Assembly: GCF_004348335.1 (NCBI RefSeq)
Contig: NZ_SMJW01000063.1
Location: 1 to 35,082, forward strand
Origin: Actinomadura bangladeshensis
GTDB taxonomy: Bacteria > Actinomycetota > Actinomycetes > Streptosporangiales > Streptosporangiaceae
Direction: 5' to 3'
DNA: 35,082 nucleotides
The position numbers were made by a program, and so were the translations under genes. Of this stretch, positions 15,043 to 20,915 are shown piece by piece (within the stretch, counting starts at the first letter, position 1; each line of letters starts with the position of its first letter). Under the pieces are notes generated by a model. It made no database searches, was not told where the DNA came from, and saw only the letters and a program-made list of their open reading frames with translations.

Positions 15043-15708
15043 ATGTTGGAGCGGGTCGGGGTGGACGAGGCCGTGCTGGAGTTGCGGCCGGACTTCGCCG
15101 TGCTCGTCATGACCGCCGAGGGCCTGGCGAACGGGCTCAGCGATCGGGTCTCCGAGGGGTGGCTGGCCGAGGCCGCGGGGAAGGCGGACGCCGGGGACCC
15201 GCATGTGGAGGCGTGGCGCGAGGCGTACCGGGCGTTCGGGGCCAAGCCGCAGCGGACGCGCCCGTCGGTGGACGCCCTGCTCCGGCGTGCCGACGCGCTC
15301 CCGTCCATCAACAGGGTCGTGGACGCCTACAACGCGGTGAGCGTCGAGTACGCGCTTCCGATCGGCGGCGAGGACCTCGACGCCTACCAGGGGCCCGCCC
15401 GGCTGGTCAGGGCCACCGGGGACGAGCCGTTCGACGTGGTCGCGGGCGGCGAGCCCGCCGTGGAGCACCCGAACGCGGGCGAGGTCGTCTGGCGGGACGA
15501 CGCGGGCGTGACGTGCCGGCGCTGGAACTGGCGGCAGTGCGTCCGCACCCGGCTGACCGAGGACACCAAGAACGCCCTGTTCCTCCTCGAGCGCCTGGAG
15601 CCGTACCCGATCGAGCGGCTGACCGAGGCCGGCGACCGGCTGGCCGAGCGGCTCCGCGTCGTCACGCCGGACGTGCGGATCGAAAGCCGGCTCATCGGCG
15701 GGCGGTGA
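15043..15708 (+). CDS. B3/B4 tRNA-binding-domain protein
   Basis: The 221-aa product matches stand-alone B3/B4-domain proteins, the editing-site fold of phenylalanyl-tRNA synthetase beta chains. Features are AVLELRPDFAVLVMTAEGLA, AWREAYRAFGAKPQRTRPSV, EALLRRA-type helix, LPSINRVVDAYNAVSVEYAL, PIGGEDLDAYQGPARLVRAT and the C-terminal RWNWRQCVRTRLTEDTKNAL. The YRAFG-x-KP-x-R-T-R-P-S motif and SINRVVD-N are the family hallmarks. Stand-alone members may edit mischarged tRNA, but function is not established. ATG 15043 has ggtggagggg upstream; an ATG at 15007 lacks it. The stop overlaps the EamA start (TGATG), so the genes are translationally coupled. Confidence 0.85.
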   Translation: MLERVGVDEAVLELRPDFAVLVMTAEGLANGLSDRVSEGWLAEAAGKADAGDPHVEAWREAYRAFGAKPQRTRPSVDALLRRADALPSINRVVDAYNAVSVEYALPIGGEDLDAYQGPARLVRATGDEPFDVVAGGEPAVEHPNAGEVVWRDDAGVTCRRWNWRQCVRTRLTEDTKNALFLLERLEPYPIERLTEAGDRLAERLRVVTPDVRIESRLIGGR

Positions 15709-16589
15709 TGGTCACCGTCCTCGCGCTGAGCGCCGCGCTGGCGTACGGGGTCGCCGACTTCCTCGGCGGCACCGTGACCCGCAGAGCGACCGCGATCCGG
15801 GCCCTGACCTGGTGCGTTCCGATCGGCCTCGCGGTCGTCCTGGTGTCGGCGCTGCTCAGCGGCGGCAGCCCGAGCACCGGGCCGATGACGTGGGGTCTCG
15901 TCGCCGGCATCTCCGGCGGCGCCGGTCTGATCACCTTCTACCGGGCGCTGGCGCGCGGCCCGATGAGCGTGGTGGCGCCGGTGTCGGCACTGGCCGCCGC
16001 GGTCCTGCCCGTCGGCGTGGGCATCGCGGAAGGCGAGCGGCTCGATGCGTCCGTCCTGGTCGGGGTCCTGCTGTGCCTCGTGGCGATCGCCCTGGTCAGC
16101 ATGGAGGCGGACGACCCGGCGAGAGCCGCGGCGCCGCGCGCGGACGGCTGGCGGCGGCTCCTCGACTCGGGCCCGGTCATGGCCGGCGTATCCGGTATCT
16201 GCTTCGGCGTCTTCTTCGTCCTGCTGAAGGAGGCCGGGGACGGCAGCGGCCTGTGGCCCATCGTCGGTGCGCGCCTTGGCAACCTGGTCATCGTCATCGC
16301 CGCGCTGCTCTTCCTGGCGTTCCGCGGCGGCGACAAGGGCCCGCGCGTGTCCGGACGGACGCTGATCGGGCTGGCGCTCCTGTCCGGCAGCCTGGACGCG
16401 GGCGCGAACGTCCTGTACTTCCTCGCCGTCCACGACGGCATGCTCAGCCTGGCCGCCGTCCTCACGTCCCTCTACCCGGCCATCACGGTCCTGCTCGCAA
16501 GAGTCGCCTACAGCGAACGCCTACGCACCGTCCAACGCGTGGGCATGGCCATAGCCGTCGCCGGCGTAGCCCTCGTCACGGTCGGCTGA
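15708..16589 (+). CDS. EamA-family (DMT superfamily) transporter
   Basis: The 293-aa membrane protein has ten predicted helices in two EamA halves: MVTVLALSAALAYGVADFLG, GLITFYRALARGPMSVVAPV in half one, and GVSGICFGVFFVLLKEAGDG, LSGSLDAGANVLYFLAVHDG, AVLTSLYPAITVLLARVAYS in half two. Drug/metabolite transporters of this type export or import amino acids, nucleosides or amines; the substrate is not predictable. ATG 15708 overlaps the preceding stop. The last 69 bp (16521-16589) are 88% identical to a scrap at 17978-18046, showing that a second copy once existed nearby. The adjoining B3/B4 protein and XRE-cupin regulator suggest amino-acid-related cargo, which is an inference. Confidence 0.9.
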   Translation: MVTVLALSAALAYGVADFLGGTVTRRATAIRALTWCVPIGLAVVLVSALLSGGSPSTGPMTWGLVAGISGGAGLITFYRALARGPMSVVAPVSALAAAVLPVGVGIAEGERLDASVLVGVLLCLVAIALVSMEADDPARAAAPRADGWRRLLDSGPVMAGVSGICFGVFFVLLKEAGDGSGLWPIVGARLGNLVIVIAALLFLAFRGGDKGPRVSGRTLIGLALLSGSLDAGANVLYFLAVHDGMLSLAAVLTSLYPAITVLLARVAYSERLRTVQRVGMAIAVAGVALVTVG

Positions 16590-16623
16590 GACGTCGGTGG
16601 CGTAGCGGTATTCGGCGGCGCGG

Positions 16624-17193
16624 TCAGGGAAGGAGCCGGTTCACCATCTGCTCGATGAGGTCGTCGGTCGAGTAGGGCTCCAGGAGCGCGGGCGCGGTGA
16701 GGTCGTCCACGATCAGCCCCGACATGGCGAAGTAGAGCAGGGCGACGCCGGTGCGGTCGCCCGGCAGGCCCGCGTTCACGTGGTAGTCGACGACCTCCTG
16801 ATGCTCCTCGGTGAGGAACTCGCTGAGTTCGGCGTTCAGGCCGGCGCGGCGGGTGGCCTCCAGGCGCAGTTCCAGCATGGCGAGGTTGCCGGCGCGGTCG
16901 CCGCGCATCCGGGCCAGCAGCTGGCGCATCAGCTCGGCGGCCAGCTCGTGCGACGGCGCCTGCCTCATGGTCTCGGCGAGCGCCTCGGGATCGGGGGTGA
17001 GGCGCTCGCGGGTGCGGCGCATCACCTGGGTGAGCAGCTCGTCGCGGTCGGCGAAGTAGTTGGAGGCGGTGCCGGTGGGCACGCCCGCCTGCTTGTCGAT
17101 CGCGCGCAGCGTCAGACCGCGCGAGCCCTCGCGGGCCAGGACGTCGATGGCGGCGTCGAGGAGCGCGGTGCGCCGGGTCGGGTTCTGTCGCAT
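16624..17193 (-). CDS. TetR-family transcriptional regulator
   Basis: The 189-aa product has the N-terminal TetR helix-turn-helix at residues about 8-52 (TALLDAAIDVLAREGSRGLT, LRAIDKQAGVPTGTASNYFA, DRDELL) and a helical C-terminal ligand and dimer domain (LEATRRAGLNAELSEFLTEE, HQEVVDYHVNAGLP). ATG 17193 (MRQNPTRR) has GGAGG about 7 bp upstream; a frame open to 17229 adds residues that overlap the operator region. It is divergent from the reductase-like gene at 17298, which it most likely represses along with itself through repeats at 17228-17269. Ligand is unknown. Confidence 0.9.
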   Translation of the reverse strand: MRQNPTRRTALLDAAIDVLAREGSRGLTLRAIDKQAGVPTGTASNYFADRDELLTQVMRRTRERLTPDPEALAETMRQAPSHELAAELMRQLLARMRGDRAGNLAMLELRLEATRRAGLNAELSEFLTEEHQEVVDYHVNAGLPGDRTGVALLYFAMSGLIVDDLTAPALLEPYSTDDLIEQMVNRLLP

Positions 17194-17214
17194 GGGGGCC
17201 TCCACAAGGGACGA

Positions 17215-17269
17215 TTGACACCACTGCAAGTGAAGTACTAACGTTCAGACCACTTCAAGCACAGTACTA
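17215..17269. promoter_or_regulatory. Promoter and repeated operator between TetR and DHFR-like genes
   Basis: TTGACA (17215-17220) with TAACGT 18 bp on (17239-17244) is a good sigma-70-like promoter for the + strand. Overlapping it are direct repeats CAAGTGAAGTACTA (17228-17241) and CAAGCACAGTACTA (17256-17269), 28 bp apart, and an inverted pair TGAAGT (17231-17236)/ACTTCA (17252-17257). This is an apt TetR target. Confidence 0.6.
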
Positions 17270-17297
17270 CGATTGCAGTGTCCAGAAGGGCGTCCCC

Positions 17298-17915
17298 ATG
17301 CGAAAGCTCGTCTACTACATCGCCACCACCCTCGACGGCTTCATCGCCGGCCCGGACGGCGCCGACCCCACCGGCCCGGACGGCTTCTGGCCCATCCCCG
17401 CCGACTACATCGAGCACCTGGTGGCCAATTACCCCGAGACCCTCCCCGGGCCGGCGCGGACGGCGCTGTCGGTCACCGCGCAGGGCACTTGCTTCGACAC
17501 CGTCCTGGAAGGGCGCCGCAGCTACGAGATCGGGTTGAAGGCCGGGATCACCGACGCGTACCCGCACCTGCGGCACCTGGTCTTCTCCCGGACCCTCGCC
17601 GAGAGCCCCGACCCCGCCGTCGAACTCGTCGCCACCGACCCCGCCGAGAAGGTCCGGGAGCTCAAGCGCCAGGACGGCAAGGACATCTGGCTGCTCGGCG
17701 GCGGCGAACTCGCCGGCGCCCTGTACGGCGAGATCGACCGGCTCATCCTCAAGGTCGGCCCGCTGACCATCGGAACCGGCATCCCGCTGTTCTCCCGCAC
17801 GGCCGCCTTCGACCCGCGCACCTGGGAACTGACCGACCACACCGTCCTCGGCACCGGCGCCGCGATCCTCACCTACGACCGCCCCACCGACACGGCCCCC
17901 GACCCCCGGACCTGA
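17298..17915 (+). CDS. Dihydrofolate-reductase-family (RibD C-terminal-like) protein
   Basis: The 205-aa product has the RibD C-terminal/DHFR-like fold: N-terminal strand MRKLVYYIATTLDGFIAGPD, LEGRRSYEIGLKAGITDAY, HLVFSRTLAESPDPAVELVA, and the nucleotide loop DIWLLGGGELAGALYGEIDR followed by LILKVGPLTIGTGIPLFS. Members are NADPH-dependent reductases, mostly of unknown substrate; they are often called YwjB-like. The length is typical (180-210 aa). It is divergent from TetR at 17193, and that pair forms a compact regulator-effector cassette. Its 3' side abuts the EamA 3' scrap, so the cassette sits exactly between an intact EamA gene and a fragment of a second one. Confidence 0.9.
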   Translation: MRKLVYYIATTLDGFIAGPDGADPTGPDGFWPIPADYIEHLVANYPETLPGPARTALSVTAQGTCFDTVLEGRRSYEIGLKAGITDAYPHLRHLVFSRTLAESPDPAVELVATDPAEKVRELKRQDGKDIWLLGGGELAGALYGEIDRLILKVGPLTIGTGIPLFSRTAAFDPRTWELTDHTVLGTGAAILTYDRPTDTAPDPRT

Positions 17916-17977
17916 AGGCTCCGAGTCGGCCCTGGCAGGGCTCAACCCGCTGCCACGAGAATGGACACAGCGATCCC

Positions 17978-18046
17978 CTGCGAACCGTCCAACGCGTCGG
18001 CATGGCCGTAGCGGTCGTCGGTGTAGCCCTCATCACGGTCGGCTGA
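17978..18046 (+). pseudogene. 3' scrap of an EamA transporter gene
   Basis: These 69 bp encode LRTVQRVGMAVAVVGVALIT-VG and stop. They align without gaps to the last 69 bp of the EamA gene (16521-16589): 61 of 69 bases agree (88%) and the encoded ends differ by three residues. Nothing upstream of 17978 resembles the transporter, so only the final helix and stop remain. It is the tail of a lost tandem paralogue. Confidence 0.85.
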
Positions 18047-18114
18047 GACGCAGGCATGCATGATGGGTTCCATAATGGCTTTCGCGAGAAGTAGGCCAGT
18101 TCGGAGGGTGCATC

Positions 18115-18645
18115 ATGTGGATTGCCAGCTCGTTGCCCTATCTGTCTCCGCGGGGAGCGAATCAGGCGGATGCCTGGTCCCAGGAGGTGGCAGACGCTGG
18201 ACGCGTGGGAACCCAAAAGATTCGCGAGGTCGGTGAGAAGCTCCCGCCCGCGCAAGTGTCCGAAGCGCTGGGGCTCCCCGAAGGAGCCGCGGCCGTCGTC
18301 CGACGGCGGACGATCTTGCTGGACGGCCGACCGGTCGAGCAGGCCGATTCCTGGTATCCGGCCGGTATCGCGGCTGGGACGGCGCTCGCCCGGCCGGGCA
18401 AGATCAAGGGCGGTGCGGTCACTCTTCTGGCTGATCTCGGATACACCGTGCATGAGGCCCGGGAGGAGATCGAAGTGCGCGCTGCCACAGCGGAGGAGTC
18501 AACCGAACTCGCCCTGCCGGAGGGCGCGCCGGTGATCGTATTGTGGCGCACCTCCCTGACCGCCGAAGGGGTGCCATTCGAAGCGTCGGTGATGGTGATG
18601 GTCCCGCAGGACCGTCGTCTGCGCTACCGGCTGATTGCGGGTTGA
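18115..18645 (+). CDS. UTRA-domain-only protein (GntR/HutC-type sensor without DNA-binding domain)
   Basis: The 176-aa product starts MWIASSLPYLSPRGANQADA and reads as a complete UTRA fold: EVGEKLPPAQVSEALGLPEG, AAAVVRRRTILLDGRPVEQA, DSWYPAGIAAGTALA, AVTLLADLGYTVHEAREEIE and PVIVLWRTSLTAEGVPFEAS. UTRA binds small ligands in HutC/FarR-type GntR regulators. The winged helix normally in front is missing, and GGAGGG before the ATG argues that this is the true start and not a truncation. The gene lies 3 bp upstream of a full GntR regulator, so it may form mixed dimers with it or tune it. It reads toward the graspetide genes. Confidence 0.85.
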   Translation: MWIASSLPYLSPRGANQADAWSQEVADAGRVGTQKIREVGEKLPPAQVSEALGLPEGAAAVVRRRTILLDGRPVEQADSWYPAGIAAGTALARPGKIKGGAVTLLADLGYTVHEAREEIEVRAATAEESTELALPEGAPVIVLWRTSLTAEGVPFEASVMVMVPQDRRLRYRLIAG

Positions 18646-18648
18646 CCA

Positions 18649-19359
18649 GTGGCAAAACGAGCCGACGAGCGGCCACCGTACGAGCAGATGGCTGCGAGCC
18701 TGAGGGCTCGAATCATGGCGGGCGAACTCGCACCGGGAACCCAACTCCCCTCCACCGCCCACCTTGTGGGCGAGTTCGGGGTGTCCAACACCACCGTGCA
18801 GAAGGCCCTGGCTGTGCTCAAGGGCGAGGGGTATCTGACGAGCCGGCAGGGCAAGGGCGTCTTCGTCCGGGACCGTCAGCCGTTCCGGGTCGAGGCCGGG
18901 GCCTATTTCGAGCCCGCGCCGGGCGGCTATTCCTACGAACTGCTGGACGTCGGCGAAGTGGTGGCACCGCTCGAGGTCGCCGGAGCGTTCGGGCTGACCG
19001 CCGGGGAGCGGGTGCAGATGCGCCACCGCTTGCTGCGACACGGGGGGCGGCCCGTCGAAGTCGAATGGTCGTACTACCCGCTGGAGTTGGCTCGTGGCAC
19101 GGAACTGGCCGAACGGCGGAGGATCCGCGGCGGTGCACCGCGCGTGCTGACAGACGTGGGGCTTCCACAGCGCCACTACGTCGACGCGGTCTCGGCGCGG
19201 ATGCCGACGGACGAGGAGGCCGACCTGCTGTCGTTGCCGAACGTCCCGGTCATCCGCCAGTTCCGGGTCGTCTACTCCGATGAGGACCGCCCCGTCGAGG
19301 CGTCGATCTTGATCAAGGGCTCCCACCTGTACGAGCTGCTGTACCGACTAAGCGTCTGA
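18649..19359 (+). CDS. GntR-family (HutC/UTRA) transcriptional regulator
   Basis: The 236-aa product has a GntR winged helix at residues about 8-75 (PPYEQMAASLRARIMAGELA, PGTQLPSTAHLVGEFGVSNT, TVQKALAVLKGEGYLTSRQG) and a UTRA domain at about 85-235 (VAGAFGLTAGERVQMRHRLL, PVEVEWSYYPLELARGTELA, DAVSARMPTDEEADLLSLPN, VPVIRQFRVVYSDEDRPVEA). GTG 18649 is 3 bp after the stop of the UTRA-only gene, so they form one operon. The next gene starts 247 bp away behind a 20-bp palindrome at 19418-19437, a fitting target. GntR/UTRA regulators usually repress until a ligand binds. The ligand is unknown. Confidence 0.9.
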   Translation: MAKRADERPPYEQMAASLRARIMAGELAPGTQLPSTAHLVGEFGVSNTTVQKALAVLKGEGYLTSRQGKGVFVRDRQPFRVEAGAYFEPAPGGYSYELLDVGEVVAPLEVAGAFGLTAGERVQMRHRLLRHGGRPVEVEWSYYPLELARGTELAERRRIRGGAPRVLTDVGLPQRHYVDAVSARMPTDEEADLLSLPNVPVIRQFRVVYSDEDRPVEASILIKGSHLYELLYRLSV

Positions 19360-19413
19360 CCTGCACTTACGTCTCAAGTCAGCCGAATGGGCGCACCCTT
19401 CTACCTTCTCCTC

Positions 19414-19454
19414 TTGTATGCTTATCGCGATAGGCATTAAAGTGATTCTTATCG
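19414..19454 (+). promoter_or_regulatory. Promoter with 20-bp palindrome ahead of the graspetide region
   Basis: TTGTAT (19414-19419) and TTAAAG (19437-19442) are spaced 17 bp, as in a sigma-70-like promoter. The spacer is filled by ATGCTTATCGCGATAGGCAT (19418-19437), a 20-bp palindrome with one mismatched pair; its core TATCGCGATA is perfect. CTTATCG recurs at 19448-19454. This is the likely operator for the GntR/UTRA pair just upstream. Confidence 0.65.
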
Positions 19455-19530
19455 TGTCCCCCTGATCTGGTAGCGCAGGACTCCAACCCCTCAGCGCAGA
19501 TCGCGGGCCACGACGGAAGCGGAAGGAACC

Positions 19531-19578
19531 GCCGCGCGGTCGGGGCTGAGATTGGGAGACCTCTCCCGACCGCGCGGC
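19531..19578. promoter_or_regulatory. 14-bp inverted repeat in the leader of the 85-aa gene
   Basis: GCCGCGCGGTCGGG (19531-19544) pairs perfectly with CCCGACCGCGCGGC (19565-19578) around a 20-nt loop. It lies between the promoter and the ribosome site at about 19592, so the transcript would carry it in the 5' leader. It has no T-run, so it may be a pausing or protective structure rather than a terminator. Confidence 0.5.
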
Positions 19579-19606
19579 CACCATCCCCAACGGAGGAGGT
19601 GCCGCC

Positions 19607-19864
19607 ATGCTAGACACCCCCAGGACGCCGATCGACCTGAGCGGCCTGTGCCCTGGCTGGTGCACGGAGCGGATTGATGGGCAACTCGTCGCCAAGCGAC
19701 TCGGGCCGCTCACCGACTACCAGCTCGGCCACGGGTGCTTGGAGACGGTGACGGCGCGGTCGATCACCGAGTTGGTGATCGTCTGCGAGGCCCAGCACAC
19801 CCTGGCCGGACGGATCGAGATCGCCGAAACGGTCGAACGAGGCTTCAACGAGTCGGCGTCATGA
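19607..19864 (+). CDS. Hypothetical small protein with CPGWC motif
   Basis: The 85-aa product, MLDTPRTPIDLSGLCPGWCT through GRIEIAETVERGFNESAS, has a Cys-Pro-Gly-Trp-Cys pair at about residues 15-19. That motif recalls actinobacterial DUF6907-type proteins (CPxWC), but the rest is not confidently alike. The middle (SITELVIVCEAQHTLAGRIE) looks like a strand-rich domain. There is no signal peptide or membrane helix. GGAGGAGG just before the ATG is a strong ribosome site. The stop overlaps the next start (ATGA), so the two small genes are coupled. It is the first gene behind the GntR-type operator. I do not recognise its function. Confidence 0.7.
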   Translation: MLDTPRTPIDLSGLCPGWCTERIDGQLVAKRLGPLTDYQLGHGCLETVTARSITELVIVCEAQHTLAGRIEIAETVERGFNESAS

Positions 19865-20376
19865 CCGTCACCGTCGACGGGGTCGGCCGTCCCCCATGGG
19901 GCATGGTCGAGGTCGACCCCGGTGTCGTGCTCGCCGAGGCGCAGCGAATGCTGCCGGGAGTGGTCGCCTGGGCGGGCGAGTTCACCGGCTCGTTCTGGCT
20001 GTTGCGCGGTGACCGCCTGGAGGAGTTCAGGGACCCGCGCGCCCTGCTTACGCGGATCGGTGAAATCGCCGTGCCGGCACGATTGGCATCCCGATCGTCG
20101 GGGGCCTGGTCGCCGGACGCTGGACGGCAGGGCGCCCAGTCGGGCGCGGCAGGCCCATCTCGGGCACGGACGGTCGGTCAGGCAGTTCGTCCACGTCCTG
20201 CGCACGGGGCTACTCACACGCGTGCGAACGCCATCGGGACACACGCCAGACGGGTGTCTGCCGAACCGGCCATCCGTCCTCAGCCGACCGATCTCTTCTT
20301 CCCGCCGCCGGGCCGGTTCCGGCGGCTCCTAGAGAGGTGCCGGCAGTACGTCCATAAGAGCGACGACTGCCCGTGA
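19861..20376 (+). CDS. Hypothetical protein, conserved-looking N-terminus and aberrant tail
   Basis: The frame encodes 171 aa. Residues 1-75 look like a real domain (WGMVEVDPGVVLAEAQRMLP, GVVAWAGEFTGSFWLLRGDR, LEEFRDPRALLTRIGEI). From about residue 76 (20090 on) the translation becomes low-complexity Arg/Ala/Pro/His-rich with odd codon use, and no other frame gives a clearly better protein. A small deletion or frameshift after an 80-90-aa protein is plausible, leaving a nonsense tail; alternatively the tail is natural and disordered. Start ATG 19861 overlaps the preceding stop by 4 bp. No known function. Confidence 0.55.
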   Translation: MTVTVDGVGRPPWGMVEVDPGVVLAEAQRMLPGVVAWAGEFTGSFWLLRGDRLEEFRDPRALLTRIGEIAVPARLASRSSGAWSPDAGRQGAQSGAAGPSRARTVGQAVRPRPAHGATHTRANAIGTHARRVSAEPAIRPQPTDLFFPPPGRFRRLLERCRQYVHKSDDCP

Positions 20377-20379
20377 GCA

Positions 20380-20409
20380 GGCTCCGTAACGGGAGCCGGC
20401 CACCGGCTC
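20380..20409 (+). terminator. Two overlapping, mutually exclusive small hairpins
   Basis: GGCTCC (20380-20385) can pair with GGAGCC (20392-20397), or GAGCCGG (20393-20399) can pair with CCGGCTC (20403-20409). The strand 20393-20397 is shared, so only one stem can form. They follow directly on the stop at 20376. They could end the upstream transcript or act as part of a switch; there is no T-run. Confidence 0.4.
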
Positions 20410-20457
20410 AAGTGCGCCTGCACGACAGCACGAAGCTCACAAGCACACCCCTTTCAT

Positions 20458-20493
20458 CTGCCGAGAGAGGGCGCGTCCGCCCTCTCTCGGCAG
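20458..20493 (+). terminator. Perfect 16-bp hairpin just upstream of the graspetide precursor
   Basis: CTGCCGAGAGAGGGCG (20458-20473) pairs perfectly with CGCCCTCTCTCGGCAG (20478-20493) across the 4-nt loop cgtc. It is one of the strongest stems in the window. The following bases (ccggaacaac) contain no T-run, so it is a non-canonical terminator, attenuator or RNA-stabilising element. It ends 56 bp before the precursor start. Confidence 0.7.
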
Positions 20494-20549
20494 CCGGAAC
20501 AACACAAGGGAGTTCAGGTCAGCGGACTCCCGGAACCATGGAGAAGCGC

Positions 20550-20912
20550 ATGATCTCGCGTCTCGATCCCGAGCGGCCGAACGGGCTGCTCTGCTCGCCG
20601 GACGGCGAATCCCGCGGTCTGATCGCGCGGGTCGGCGACCTGTTCCCCCTCGACCCCGCTCCGGAAGTGCACGCTGCGAGCACTGAACCGCCGTCGGCGT
20701 CGGGCGTCCGGCCGTGGGGGCTGCGGTTCGTTCGCCTGCCCGACCCCCGCATCGTCCCCTCGGCCGAGCCGATGACCTATGACCCCGTATCGCAGCTGAC
20801 GGTCGACGTGGCCACAGGTCGCCCCGTGTTCAAGCACAAAGGCGGAACGAAGGAGACGACGGGTACTCCTGACGGGAGCAAGCCGTCCCCCGAAGAGACG
20901 ACCAAGGATTGA
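20550..20912 (+). CDS. Graspetide precursor peptide (ATP-grasp-modified RiPP, GRASP_targ type)
   Basis: The 120-aa product has the leader mark PWGLRF (residues 55-60), then MTYDPVSQLTVDVATGRPVF and a hydrophilic C-terminal core. The core is TKETTGTPDGSKPSPEE plus TTKD (100-120): Thr at 100, 103, 104, 106, an Asp108-Gly109 turn, then Glu115 and Glu116. Thr-to-Glu side-chain esters would join the two arms into a stem-loop, and Asp108 could become an aspartimide. The PWGLR motif matches the family targeted by the adjacent ligase. ATG 20550 has GGAGAAG upstream; ATG 20538 is also possible. The first 50 residues (RPNGLLCSPDGESRGLIARV) exceed the usual 70-100-aa precursor, so a later start such as GTG at residue 40 cannot be excluded. 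Confidence 0.8.
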   Translation: MISRLDPERPNGLLCSPDGESRGLIARVGDLFPLDPAPEVHAASTEPPSASGVRPWGLRFVRLPDPRIVPSAEPMTYDPVSQLTVDVATGRPVFKHKGGTKETTGTPDGSKPSPEETTKD

Positions 20913-20915
20913 GCG

